From assembly GCA_963785755.1 (NCBI GenBank), contig CAWAXG010000050.1, positions 124,001 to 188,000 of the forward strand: a DNA stretch of 64,000 nucleotides. Reading direction: 5' to 3'. The notes beneath the pieces are model-generated. The model ran no database searches. It was given only the letters and a program-made list of their open reading frames with translations, and was not told the origin of the DNA. This DNA comes from JACCXG01 sp963785755 (lineage in GTDB: Bacteria > Acidobacteriota > Vicinamibacteria > Vicinamibacterales > 2-12-FULL-66-21). Below are positions 33,852 through 42,931 of the stretch, one piece after another (the first letter of the stretch is position 1; each line of letters begins with the position of its first letter). Made by a program: the position numbers and the translations under genes.

Positions 33852-36800
33852 TTATACCCCAGATCCGTGCGAGGAAGGCACACCGGCGTCGTCGAAAAAC
33901 GTGTCGAGGATGGTGCCCAGGGCCGCATAGACGTGGTCTGCGCTCATCGCCCGCCTGATGTTCTGCCGCTCCAGCTCGGAGAATCGTTCAGCGCCGGGCG
34001 CCTGCAGCAGCTGAACGAGGCGGCGAGCAAACTCGAACCAGTCATTCACCGCGTGATACAGGTTGTCGGCCTCCACAATCTCCAGCGGGCAGCGGACCGA
34101 CGACCAGGTGACAACGGGGCGCATGTGGGCGACAGCGTCCACGATCTCCGGCCGGCATCCCGTCTCGGCCGCCGCGGGGCTGATCGCAGCCGCGGCATCG
34201 GCGTACAGATCACTGGCCGTGCTGCCCGCCGGTGCAGCATGGACACCCGCCAGCGGATTGTTTTCGACGATGGCGGCGACGTTCCCGCCGATCACGAGCT
34301 CAGCGTCCGGCACGTTTCTCCGCACGCGAGGCCACGCGAACATCAGGAAATCGGAGAGCGCCAGACGATTTTCCGCCGAATCGGGAATGTCGCAGACGAT
34401 CCGGCAGCTGCCATCACTTGCAGGTAGCTCGTTGCCCTCGCCGTCCATGGCAACGCCGAGCGTGCGCCGGCCTGGCACTGTCGATTGCAGCTCCCCCGTC
34501 TCGGCCTCCCGCAGCGTCAGCAGCAGATCCGCCGAAGCAAGGCCGGGCCAGAGCGCCGGCGTTGGCACGCCGGTGTCCAGCGGTCCGGTCGGGAGCAGGT
34601 CGGCGACCTTGAAGACCTGGCCGGTGAGCCCGGGCAGGAGGCGAGTCATCCAGAGCGATTCCGCAAGGAACACGTAAGGACGAAGCGAACCGTGAAGCCG
34701 GCGGATCGTGGCGACCAATGGATCGTGGCAGATCGCTCGCTCGGACTCCGTGATCGCCGCCGGACGTCGTGCCGCGCCGGCGGCCGACAACTCCGTCCGC
34801 GTGAACTCCTGGTCGAGCGACGCGAGGACGTCGGGAATGTCGGCGAGCAGGTAGTCCACGCGCCCGTCGCGGCGACAGACCACCGCGTTGTCGAACTCGT
34901 CTGCGACTTGCGCGACGACCTTGGCGTCCAGCTCTTTACCCGGGAGTGGCGCAATCACCGGCACGATCCGGTAGCCGCGGCGGCGGAGCCATTTCAACAG
35001 CCGGTAGACGCGGCGGTCGTTCCCGCCCCGTCCGGGCAGCGGCAGGAAGGGCGTCGCGCAGAGCACGATTCGCTGTGCCGGCCTCGAGGCAGGCGTTCGA
35101 ACCTTGAGCTTGACCGGCATCGGCCGCGACACCTGCAGTTCTTCGTTCACGGCTCGAGCCGCCGGCATCGTGCCGAGCGGGCTGCGGCCGTCGGCGTGGC
35201 CCGTACTCGAGGAAATGCGCCAGCGGGTTCTCGCCGCTGCGGCGAACGTCCTCGTGCACGTGGCTCGGTAGAACGCCGGATCGAACGCTGCTGATGGCCG
35301 AGCGCCGGTGCGCCAGCCGGTGGTGGCAAAGTGCACCAGCGGATTGATGCCGTCGTCGCCGGGCCCCATCTGTGCGCGGTAGTACACACAGTCGAAGAAG
35401 GGGTTGGGATTGCGCCCCTCAGCGGCGCCGAATGCGAGGAAATGGCGCAGCGGTTCCGCACCCGCGGCGGCGACATCCGGGTTGGAGTCGAGGTAGTACG
35501 CGACGTCGAACAGCGGAGAGGGATTCCGGCGCTCGATCGCGCCGCGCCGCACGTAGTGCGCCAGCGGATTGACACGCCTGGCAGCCACGTCAGGGTTGCG
35601 CCGCAGGTAGTAATCAGCGTCGAACAGCGGATGCGGGGCGCGGCCTTCCAGGCCGCCGTGCAGCACGAAGTGCGCGAGCGGGCTGATGCCGCTCGCCTCG
35701 ACGTCCGGATACCGGGCGAGGTAATACGCCTCGTCGAAGAGGCGGCTGCCTGCGATCGCGCGCGCTTCGCGCAGGCGCCTGGGCCGGCGCAGCAACGCGA
35801 GCCTCCTGTTGGTACCGCCGGCTCGCGGCTCACCGATCGGGCGACCCGGCGCCTCGTGGTCCGGATGGGTCTGCAGCTCGGCGATCCTCGCCGCGCGCTG
35901 CTCGGCGATCTCGGCGACGGCCGTGAGCTCCGACAGCGCGCCGGCCAGCGCACGCTCCGCCTCGTCCCGCTGTATCCGTGCGTTCTCCTGGACGCGGACG
36001 AGGGCGGCTTCGGCCTCCTCCCGCCGGCGTGCTTCTTCCTCGATTCGCCGCTCCGCCTCGAGCTGCACCTGCCGCACCGCATCCTCGCCCTGCTGGCGGA
36101 TCGCGGCGGCCTGATCCTGCTCGTAGCGGACGTGTGCTTCCAGGCGTCCAATCCCGTCGGACGCCGTACGCAGCTGCGACGTAAACGATTCGACGGTCGT
36201 TTCGTGGTGCGCACGCTCGAGCCGCAGCGTCGTCTCGGCGGTGTCGGCGCGGAAGCGGGCCGCCACGGCGCTGCCCATCCGCGAAAAGAACGCGCGCGCG
36301 TCGTGCGTCTCGGACGGGTTCGACGATGCAGAGAAGAGCCACTGGAGCGCCGGTGGCTGATTCCGTCCGACGCCGAGCACCCCCAGCCCGTGTCCGTGCA
36401 GGAACTCGAACGACGAATGGAGCGCGCGGACCTCCTGCCAGAGCCGCCAGGCGCCGAAGTCCCGCTCGCGGACGTTCGTATCGTGGAACAGCACGATCCC
36501 GCGGTCGCTGAGCTTCGGCAGCCAGCGCGCATAGTCCGACGAGACGGCGTCGTAGGTGTGGCAGCCGTCGATGTGGAGCAGGTCAATCGTGCGATCGGCG
36601 AAGTGCACGAGCGCCTCGTCGAACGTCGAGCGGATCAGCCGCGAGAAGCCGGAGAAGCGCTGCGCGTGGTAACGCTCCCATTCCTGGAACACGCTCTCGT
36701 CGTAGAAGCCGGCCTGATCATCACCGCGCCAGGTGTCCACGGCGTACGCGGCAGTCGGCAGCTCCAGCACCTGCATGGCCTGCGCGAACGCGGCATAGCT

Positions 36801-37004
36801 GTTGCCGGACTGCGTGCCGAGCTCGACGAAGACGCGGGGGCGCGCCGCCTCGACCATCCAGAAGGCAAACGGGACGTGCTCGAGCCACGACGGCGGATGA
36901 ACCACCCGCTCCGGCTCGAGAAAGACGATCGGACGATAGAGGAACCGGATCAGTTCGCTCGCCGCCGACGTCAGCGCGGCGCCATTCGCGGCCTGTTCAC
37001 GCAT
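33852..37004 (-). CDS. Methyltransferase / coiled coil / YYL-repeat / glycosyltransferase-like fusion
   Basis: A 1050-residue cytoplasmic protein in four parts. Residues ~40-215 are a Methyltransf_24-type domain (VFVELGTQSGNSYAAF, IDLLHIDGCHTYDAV, LFHDTNVRERDFGAWRLW). Residues ~255-378 are a long coiled coil rich in Glu, Arg and Ala. Residues ~421-613 hold five tandem ~38-residue units (LFDxxYYLxxxPDVAA, NPLAHF, EGRxPxP). Residues ~645-1010 resemble a GT-B glycosyltransferase (TPFLPLPGRGGNDRRVYRLL, late ISPAAAETGCRPEIVDAV). In unit five a stretch (~583-602) is read out of frame between two compensating one-base shifts. It lies directly downstream of wzt. The methyltransferase plus coiled coil recalls WbdD chain-length regulators, but no kinase is present. 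Confidence 0.82.
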   Translation of the reverse strand: MREQAANGAALTSAASELIRFLYRPIVFLEPERVVHPPSWLEHVPFAFWMVEAARPRVFVELGTQSGNSYAAFAQAMQVLELPTAAYAVDTWRGDDQAGFYDESVFQEWERYHAQRFSGFSRLIRSTFDEALVHFADRTIDLLHIDGCHTYDAVSSDYARWLPKLSDRGIVLFHDTNVRERDFGAWRLWQEVRALHSSFEFLHGHGLGVLGVGRNQPPALQWLFSASSNPSETHDARAFFSRMGSAVAARFRADTAETTLRLERAHHETTVESFTSQLRTASDGIGRLEAHVRYEQDQAAAIRQQGEDAVRQVQLEAERRIEEEARRREEAEAALVRVQENARIQRDEAERALAGALSELTAVAEIAEQRAARIAELQTHPDHEAPGRPIGEPRAGGTNRRLALLRRPRRLREARAIAGSRLFDEAYYLARYPDVEASGISPLAHFVLHGGLEGRAPHPLFDADYYLRRNPDVAARRVNPLAHYVRRGAIERRNPSPLFDVAYYLDSNPDVAAAGAEPLRHFLAFGAAEGRNPNPFFDCVYYRAQMGPGDDGINPLVHFATTGWRTGARPSAAFDPAFYRATCTRTFAAAARTRWRISSSTGHADGRSPLGTMPAARAVNEELQVSRPMPVKLKVRTPASRPAQRIVLCATPFLPLPGRGGNDRRVYRLLKWLRRRGYRIVPVIAPLPGKELDAKVVAQVADEFDNAVVCRRDGRVDYLLADIPDVLASLDQEFTRTELSAAGAARRPAAITESERAICHDPLVATIRRLHGSLRPYVFLAESLWMTRLLPGLTGQVFKVADLLPTGPLDTGVPTPALWPGLASADLLLTLREAETGELQSTVPGRRTLGVAMDGEGNELPASDGSCRIVCDIPDSAENRLALSDFLMFAWPRVRRNVPDAELVIGGNVAAIVENNPLAGVHAAPAGSTASDLYADAAAAISPAAAETGCRPEIVDAVAHMRPVVTWSSVRCPLEIVEADNLYHAVNDWFEFARRLVQLLQAPGAERFSELERQNIRRAMSADHVYAALGTILDTFFDDAGVPSSHGSGV

Positions 37005-37072
37005 GCTGGGTTCGTTTCAGAATGATGAGGCGATTCTATGCCACCTGATGGACCGGACCAAGGTGCGGATGG

Positions 37073-37858
37073 TCAGGCCGAGACCGGGGAGGGCTCTTCG
37101 GCCGGAGCCGCCGCGCCGGTCAGGAGGTTGTCGTAAAACGCGAGGCCGGCGTCCACGTCGCCGTCGAAGACGAGCTGGCCCCGCTCGAGCACGCAGACCC
37201 GCTTGCACAGCGAGCGAACCGCCGCCGGCGCGTGCGAGACGAACATGATCGTCTTGCCCTGCTCGAGGAACTTGTTCACCGTCGCGATGCAGCGCTGCTG
37301 GAAGTCCGCGTCGCCGACCGCGAAGATCTCGTCGAGCAGCAGGATGTCGGGATCCAGGTTCGCGGCAATCGCGAAGCCCAGCCGCATGTACATCCCCGAC
37401 GAGTAGTTCTTGATCGGCACGTCGATGAAGTGCTCGAGGCCGGAGTACTCGACAATCGCGCCGTAGATCGACTGGATTTCGCTGTTCGACAGCCCGTGGA
37501 TGGCGGCGTTGAGAAAAACGTTCTCGCGGCCGGTCATCTCCGCATGGAAGCCGACGCCCAGCTCGATCATCGACGCGATGCGCACACCACGCGCGACCAG
37601 CATCCGGCCGCTCGTGGGCCGATGGATGCCGGCCACGAGCTTGAGGAACGTGCTCTTGCCCGAGCCGTTGCGGCCGACCAGCCCGATCGACTCGCCGTGA
37701 TCCACGCGCATGCTGACGTTGCGCAGCGCCCAGAACTCTTCGACCGACTGCCGGCGGTTGCGGCGCAGCAGGTTCAGAAACCGCACCTTCAGCTCGACGG
37801 CCTCGTGATGGAGCAGGAACCGCTTGGAGACGTCGTGCGCCTCGACCACCGATCTCAC
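37073..37858 (-). CDS. wzt: ABC transporter ATP-binding protein, polysaccharide export (Wzt)
   Basis: The ATPase (261 residues) of an O-polysaccharide or teichoic-acid-type exporter. Walker A is VGRNGSGKST, the signature is KNYSSGMYMRLGFAIA, Walker B is DILLLDEIFAVGD and the H-loop is FVSHAP. ELGVGFHAEMTGRENVFLNA is characteristic of the Wzt/TagH/KpsT group. At 261 residues it lacks the C-terminal carbohydrate-binding domain of Wzt proteins that recognise a modified chain end. Its ATG overlaps the permease stop by four bases, so the pair is translationally coupled. Confidence 0.94.
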   Translation of the reverse strand: MRSVVEAHDVSKRFLLHHEAVELKVRFLNLLRRNRRQSVEEFWALRNVSMRVDHGESIGLVGRNGSGKSTFLKLVAGIHRPTSGRMLVARGVRIASMIELGVGFHAEMTGRENVFLNAAIHGLSNSEIQSIYGAIVEYSGLEHFIDVPIKNYSSGMYMRLGFAIAANLDPDILLLDEIFAVGDADFQQRCIATVNKFLEQGKTIMFVSHAPAAVRSLCKRVCVLERGQLVFDGDVDAGLAFYDNLLTGAAAPAEEPSPVSA

Positions 37859-39147
37859 AGCTGCTCCGTGAACCGTCCCTCGAACCCGAGAAACAGGAGA
37901 GTGCCGACGACGAACGCGCCGGTCGCGTGCGTGAATGCCATGACATAGACGGCCGGCTCGGGCCAGGCCTGATGATAGAAAATCTGCTGGTACGCCACCA
38001 CGAACGGCGTCACCGGACTGAGCAGGATCAGCGTCTTCAGCCGCTCCGGTACCTGGCCGAGCTCGTACACGATCGGCGTCGTCCAGAAGAGCACCGCCAG
38101 CGCGACCTCGAGCAGGTGGCGCACGTCGCGGAAGAACGCCGTCGCCGTCGCCAGCGTCAACGCCACACCGATCGTGAACACGACCTGCAGCAGCAGGAAG
38201 AGCGGAAACAGCAGGATGGCGTCAGACGGCGGGACGCGGTACCACAGCATCATCGCCGGGAGGAAGACCGAGATCGTCAGGAGATACTGCGCCAGGTTGA
38301 ACAGCACCGTCCCGATCGGCAGGATCGCACGGGGGAACAGCACGCTCTTCAGCAGTCCGGCGTTGTCGACGATCGCACCCGTCGACAGGCCGGCGGAGTT
38401 CGCGAAGAACGTCCAGGACAACAGCCCCAGCATCAGCGAAAAGACGAACCCTTCGCTGTGTATCCGCAGGATGTAGGTGAAGGCGATGGTGTAGACCACC
38501 ATCATCAGCAGCGGGTTTGCGAGCGACCAGAGGAATCCGAATACCGAACCGCGGTATTTGAGCTTGAGCTCCTTGAACACGAGATTCTTCAGGAGCTCGC
38601 GATAGCGGTAGAGGCTGACCACTGCCCCTTTGACGGTCGTCAGCTCCGCCGCGCGGTCAATCAGCTCGCTACCCTGGCGCGCCTCGGCGTCGGCGCGAGG
38701 CTGGTGGACGAGGAGCCAGATGCCACGCCAGGTGAGCGCCGCGATGGAGAGCAGGGTCGCGTCGATCGCGAAAGCCGCGCGCGAGACGCCCTCGAATCCC
38801 GATGTCAGCCAGACCGCGGCACTACCAAGCGCAGTTCCTGTGAGCATGCCAGCCACGACCCGTCCCACCCAGCGGACTTCTCCCAGGCTCGTGTAGACGC
38901 GGAACACGGCCAGCAGCAGCATCTGGCAGGCGACCACGATCGGCGCCGTCGAGAGCGCGGTTGGAAGGAACCTGCTGAACTCTTCGGCGTCGAAGCGGAG
39001 CCGATACGAGAGGAGGTGGATGGAAATGGCGAGGACCAGATCGAGTGCCGCGGCGAGCACCCAGCCGGGCCGCGTTTCCGTGTTTCGTCCGTCCGGCTCC
39101 GGGCTGTCGTGATCCTGTGCCGTGCGCTTGCGCGCGACGTCTGACAT
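37855..39147 (-). CDS. wzm: ABC-2 polysaccharide export permease (Wzm) with N-terminal CapD-type membrane module
   Basis: The permease partner of Wzt, 430 residues, against ~260 for a usual Wzm. Residues ~190-430 are the ABC2 permease: LVFKELKLKYRGSVFGFLWS, NPLLMMVVYTIAF, LLSWTFFANS, VFLPAMMLW and WTTPIVYELGQVPE. The first ~160 residues are an extra domain with four predicted helices (WVLAAALDLVLAISIHLLSY, LRFDAEEF, FRVYTSLGEVRWVG, SRAAFAIDATLLSIAAL). This pattern matches the membrane module of CapD/FlaA1/WbpM-type nucleotide-sugar dehydratases. The start MSDVARKR at 39147 is preferred over a GTG 36 bases earlier. A bidirectional space with a strong minus-strand terminator lies upstream. Confidence 0.88.
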   Translation of the reverse strand: MSDVARKRTAQDHDSPEPDGRNTETRPGWVLAAALDLVLAISIHLLSYRLRFDAEEFSRFLPTALSTAPIVVACQMLLLAVFRVYTSLGEVRWVGRVVAGMLTGTALGSAAVWLTSGFEGVSRAAFAIDATLLSIAALTWRGIWLLVHQPRADAEARQGSELIDRAAELTTVKGAVVSLYRYRELLKNLVFKELKLKYRGSVFGFLWSLANPLLMMVVYTIAFTYILRIHSEGFVFSLMLGLLSWTFFANSAGLSTGAIVDNAGLLKSVLFPRAILPIGTVLFNLAQYLLTISVFLPAMMLWYRVPPSDAILLFPLFLLLQVVFTIGVALTLATATAFFRDVRHLLEVALAVLFWTTPIVYELGQVPERLKTLILLSPVTPFVVAYQQIFYHQAWPEPAVYVMAFTHATGAFVVGTLLFLGFEGRFTEQL

Positions 39148-39293
39148 TCGTCTGTGATCTGCTCCCCAGTCGGTCGTGCGCACGTCAACAGGGCTGTCTC
39201 GGACCGACCGGCCCAGAATACACGAAACGTGGGAATGGGGACGGGGCGCGGCGTGGGGTGGGAGCGAACTCGAGCGAACGCGCGAGACCGAAC

Positions 39294-39328
39294 AAAAAAA
39301 CGCGCGCGCGATTGGCTCGCGCGCGCGT
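39294..39328 (-). terminator. Intrinsic terminator for the FG-GAP gene at 39349
   Basis: A perfect 12-base-pair stem (39300-39311 with 39317-39328, alternating C and G) around a five-base loop, followed on the minus strand by a run of seven T (39300-39294). It starts 20 bases past the TAA at 39349 and insulates the downstream wzm-wzt transcript. Confidence 0.85.
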
Positions 39329-39348
39329 CGTCGGTCGTTCGAGACGGC

Positions 39349-40573
39349 TTACCAGGCCGGCAGGGCCGAAACTTCGCGGAGGCCGCCGATCGTGTCGCCA
39401 GCGGCGGGCGCGCCCCAGCTGAAGCTCGCCGAACCGCCCTTGGCGTATGACAGGTACCACGCGCCGGTCGACGAACGGAACACCGCGAAGTCCGCGCTGC
39501 CGTCGCCGTCGTAGTCCGCCGGGACCGGAACGTCGCCGAGGGTTGGTGCGCCCCACGTGGCCGTGCGCGTACCGTTCGTCCGCGACAGATGAACCATCCA
39601 CGTGCCGGTGGTGTGCCGGAACACGCCGATATCGGTCGTGCCGTCGCCGTCGTAGTCCGCGGGAACCGGGACGTCGACGCTGGGCGAGCTGCCCCAGCTC
39701 CAGGTCGCCGTCGTCTGGTTGTCGAACAGCACGAACCACTGGCCGGTCGAGCGGCGGAATACCGCGATGTCGGTCACGCCGTTGCCGTTGTAGTCGCCGG
39801 GCACCGGCGCGTCATCGTTGCCGGTCGCGCCCCAGCGCACCTGCTTCTGCTGTCCGGTCGTCGAGAGGCGAATCAGCCAGTCGCCGCTGGTGCGGCGGTA
39901 CACCGCGACGTCGTTGCGGTTGTCGCCGTCGTAGTCGCCAGGCACGGGCAGATCCAGCAGCGCGGGAGAACCCCACGACATCGAGAGCGCCCCCGACTTG
40001 CTCTGGTTGATGAACCACTGCCCGGTCGTACCTACGGTAGACGGCAACGTCAGACTTGCCATCACCGTCGTAGTCGGCCGCGACCGGCACGTCGCCGTAC
40101 GCCGGTGCGCCCCACGCCGTCGCCATCTGGCCGGCGGTCGTCCGGGCGGCGTACCACACACCCGTCGACCCGCGATACACGGTCGGGTCAGCGCGCCCGT
40201 CGCCGTCGAAGTCGCCCATCTGGAGCAGCGACGGCGTACGCCAGATCGTGCCGAGCCATGCGGCGGCTTCGTTCGACGCCGGGCTCAACTGACGCGACGC
40301 GCTGTAGGCGCGCACCACGAGGAAGACCATCTGCTCGTTGACTGGCGCCGTTATCGTCGCGACGTTCACCTTGCCGACGTCGAGGCTCTGCGTATGCTGG
40401 CCGGATTGCGTGCCCCAGTAGACGATGTAACCAGCGACCGCCGAGTCAGCGCTCGCATCCCACGCCAGCGTGAGCGTCGCGGCGTTGACGACGCGAGTCG
40501 AGCACAGCGATATAGCGATCATGCCCAGCAATTGGGCCAGTCTTTTTGACTTCATGCCGAGCTCATCCAGCAA
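39349..40573 (-). CDS. Secreted Fn3-like protein with six FG-GAP repeats, one-base frameshift
   Basis: About 407 residues once one base is dropped. A signal peptide (RLAQLLGMIAISLCSTRVVNA) precedes a single fibronectin-III-like domain (~residues 31-112: LTLAWDASADSAVAGYIVYW, ... MVFLVVRAYSASRQLS). Six FG-GAP units follow and the protein ends just after unit six. The first half reads cleanly to DGKSDVAVYR (readable piece 39812-40573) and the second from TGQWFINQSKSG (39349-40161). Dropping the T at 40033 gives VYRGTTGQWF and restores a perfect second unit. A terminator follows the stop. Function unknown; exported and probably calcium-binding. Confidence 0.8.
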
Positions 40574-40696
40574 CGGATGTGCCAGGACCTCAGCTGCGAC
40601 AAATGCTGTGAAAAACGCGGTTTTTGGCTCAACTGAAGCGCGGCTGCGAAGCCGGTCCGCAGTGCGGCACCGGGACCCTCCGCATATTCGTGGTAA

Positions 40697-40708
40697 GACT
40701 TACATTTC
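40697..40708. promoter_or_regulatory. TTACATTT element in a divergent promoter region
   Basis: GACTTACATTTC in the 156-bp space between the divergent FG-GAP gene and glycosyltransferase. It resembles the two GAATTTACAT copies at 41786 and 41817. Confidence 0.3.
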
Positions 40709-40729
40709 CGCAGCCTAGGTCATTCGCCG

Positions 40730-41776
40730 TTGCCAGCGCCTCCCGACAACCTCAACGTTGCGGTGCTCATCGTGAACTGGAACGCGGGCCCGCTGCTCGA
40801 CCGTTGCCTCGCTGCGCTCGCGGCGCAGCAGCGACAACCGAATCGCGTGATCGTGGTCGACAACGGGAGCAGCGACCATTCACTCTCGCATGCGGCGGAA
40901 CGTCTGCGCAGCGCGGAGCTGATTTGTCTTCGTGAGAACGTCGGCTTCGCGCGCGCGAACAACATCGCGGCCGCGGCCGCACCTGATGCCGACGCGTACG
41001 CACTGCTGAATCCCGATGCGTTCGCCGAACCGGAGTGGCTGAAAGCGCTGGTGTCCGCGGCGTCTCGTCATGACGATGTCGCGGCATTCGCGAGCCGGAT
41101 GCTGCTCGATTCCTCGCCGCAACATCTCGACGGCGCGGGTGACAGCTATCACGTCTCGGGCCGCGCGTGGCGGATCGGTCATGGCCACGCCGACGCTCCG
41201 GCGGGTTGGTACGAACGCGAGATCTTCGCGCCATGCGCCGCCGCGGCCCTTTACAGGCGGGCCGCGTTCGATGATGTGGGTGGATTCGACGAACGCTACT
41301 TCTGCTACTTCGAAGACGTCGATCTCGGCTTCCGCCTGCGGCTGCGGGGACATCGGGCGCTCTATGTGCCGGACGCCGTCGTCCGTCACGTCAGTTCAGC
41401 GTTGAGCGGCTATCGCAGCGACTTCGCGGTGTATCACGGCGAGCGGAACGCGGTGTGGACGTTCGCCAAGAACATGCCTGGCCCGCTCCTGTGGCGATAC
41501 CTGCCGCAGCACGTGCTGCTGAACGTCGCGGCGTTGTTGTTCTATCCCTGGCGCGGCCAAGGGCGCGCAGTCTGGCGCGCGAAGCGCGATGCGTTGCTCG
41601 GACTGAAGACGATTCTCGCGGAACGTCAGCGGGTGCAGCGAACGCGACGCGTCGCGGGCGATACGCTCCGCGCATCGATGGCCCGCGGCCTGCTCGCGCC
41701 CTACGTCGGACGGTACTCCGCGGGAGGCATGCGGCCGACATCTGGCGACCATGGAGCCTCAGATCACGCGAAGTGA
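40730..41776 (+). CDS. Family 2 glycosyltransferase (rhamnosyltransferase-like)
   Basis: A 348-residue GT-A enzyme from a TTG start (MPAPPDNLNVAVLIVNWNAG); no ATG or GTG start would keep the first beta strand. Motifs: VIVVDNGSSDHS, ENVGFARANNIA, YALLNPDAFAEPEWL, APCAAAALYRRAAFDDVGGFDE and FCYFEDVDLGFRLRLRG. The C-terminal ~80 residues (NMPGPLLWRYLPQHVLLN onward) are hydrophobic and basic, as in membrane-associated dTDP-rhamnosyltransferases. Divergent from the FG-GAP gene and followed by the regulatory region of gmd. Confidence 0.88.
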   Translation: MPAPPDNLNVAVLIVNWNAGPLLDRCLAALAAQQRQPNRVIVVDNGSSDHSLSHAAERLRSAELICLRENVGFARANNIAAAAAPDADAYALLNPDAFAEPEWLKALVSAASRHDDVAAFASRMLLDSSPQHLDGAGDSYHVSGRAWRIGHGHADAPAGWYEREIFAPCAAAALYRRAAFDDVGGFDERYFCYFEDVDLGFRLRLRGHRALYVPDAVVRHVSSALSGYRSDFAVYHGERNAVWTFAKNMPGPLLWRYLPQHVLLNVAALLFYPWRGQGRAVWRAKRDALLGLKTILAERQRVQRTRRVAGDTLRASMARGLLAPYVGRYSAGGMRPTSGDHGASDHAK

Positions 41777-41785
41777 CGATGGGCA

Positions 41786-41826
41786 GAATTTACATTTCAG
41801 GCAGAAACTCCAGGTGGAATTTACAT
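41786..41826. promoter_or_regulatory. Two direct copies of GAATTTACAT upstream of gmd
   Basis: Identical ten-base words at 41786-41795 and 41817-41826, start-to-start spacing 31 bases (about three helical turns), inside an AT-rich island. A related word lies at 40697. The spacing on one DNA face suggests a regulator site; no regulator is known here. Confidence 0.4.
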
Positions 41827-41870
41827 ACCCGAGAAAAGCCCGTAGTTTTTTGCCCGAACGCCCAATTTCA

Positions 41871-41885
41871 TTGACGAATTGTCAA
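41871..41885. promoter_or_regulatory. Inverted repeat TTGAC-n5-GTCAA upstream of gmd
   Basis: Perfect five-base arms around GAATT, 53 bases before the gmd ATG. It could be an operator or overlap a -35 element; a TATAC box lies ~30 bases downstream. Confidence 0.4.
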
Positions 41886-41938
41886 CCTGTCCGCAGGTTT
41901 ACCGGCACCGGCGGTTGCTATACACTCAGCCCTCGGTC

Positions 41939-42931
41939 ATGGCAAAACGGGCTCTCATCAGCGGCATCACCGGGCAGGACGGCTCCTATCTCGCGGAGTT
42001 CCTGCTCTCGAAGGGCTACGACGTGCACGGCATCGTCCGGCGCGCGAGCACCAGCAACTACTGGCGCATCGAACACGTGCTCAGCCGGATTCATCTGCAC
42101 CCGGCTGACCTGATCGATCAGCTTTCGTTGATCAGGGTAATTGACAGCGTCAGGCCGCACGAGTTCTACAACCTCGCGGCGATGTCGTTCGTGCCGGCGT
42201 CGTGGGATCAGCCGATGCTGACCGGCGAGTACAACTCGCAATCGGTGACCCGCGCGCTCGAAGCGGTGCGGCACGTCGATCCCGGCATCCGCTTCTACCA
42301 GGCCTCGTCGAGCGAGATGTTCGGCAAGGTGCGCCAGGTGCCGCAGTCCGAGCTGACGCCGTTCTACCCCCGCAGCCCGTACGGCGTGTCGAAGGTCTTC
42401 GCCCACTACATCACCGTGAACTACCGCGAGAGCTACAAGCTGTTCGCCGTCTCCGGCATTCTGTTCAACCACGAGTCGCCGCGGCGGGGCCTCGAATTCG
42501 TGACCCGCAAGGTCACCGACGGCGTGGCCCGCATCAAGCTGGGCCTGGCGGACACGGTTTACCTCGGCAATCTCGACGCGAAGCGCGACTGGGGCTTCGC
42601 GGGCGACTACGTCCGCGCGATGTGGCTCATGCTGCAGCAGCAGACCGCTGACGACTACGTCATCGCCACCGGCGAGACGCACTCGGTGCGCGAGCTCGTG
42701 GACGTGGCGTTCAACCACGTCGGCATCGACCCCGAGAAGCACGTCAAGCTGGACCCGGCGCTGCTGCGGCCCGCCGAGGTCGATCTGCTGGTGGGCGACG
42801 CGTCGAAGGCGCGGCGCGAGCTCGGCTGGAACGCCGAGGTCGACTTCCGCAACCTCGTTACCATGATGGTGGACGAAGACGTGCGCCGTCTCTCGAGCGC
42901 GTCCACGGCACGGCCCGTAGAAACCCGCTGA
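41939..42931 (+). CDS. gmd: GDP-mannose 4,6-dehydratase
   Basis: Gmd (330 residues) converts GDP-D-mannose to GDP-4-keto-6-deoxymannose, precursor of GDP-rhamnose, GDP-fucose or GDP-perosamine. Motifs: ALISGITGQDGSYLAEFLL, HGIVRRAST, EFYNLAAMSFVPASWDQP, YQASSSEMFG, PFYPRSPYGVSKVFAHY (YxxxK), LFNHESPRRG and ARIKLG. The start MAKRAL at 41939 matches the family; an upstream start at 41879 would add 20 unrelated residues. No downstream reductase (rmd, wcaG) or aminotransferase (per) is adjacent, so the final GDP-sugar is open. It abuts the convergent initiator gene with no space. Confidence 0.95.
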   Translation: MAKRALISGITGQDGSYLAEFLLSKGYDVHGIVRRASTSNYWRIEHVLSRIHLHPADLIDQLSLIRVIDSVRPHEFYNLAAMSFVPASWDQPMLTGEYNSQSVTRALEAVRHVDPGIRFYQASSSEMFGKVRQVPQSELTPFYPRSPYGVSKVFAHYITVNYRESYKLFAVSGILFNHESPRRGLEFVTRKVTDGVARIKLGLADTVYLGNLDAKRDWGFAGDYVRAMWLMLQQQTADDYVIATGETHSVRELVDVAFNHVGIDPEKHVKLDPALLRPAEVDLLVGDASKARRELGWNAEVDFRNLVTMMVDEDVRRLSSASTARPVETR

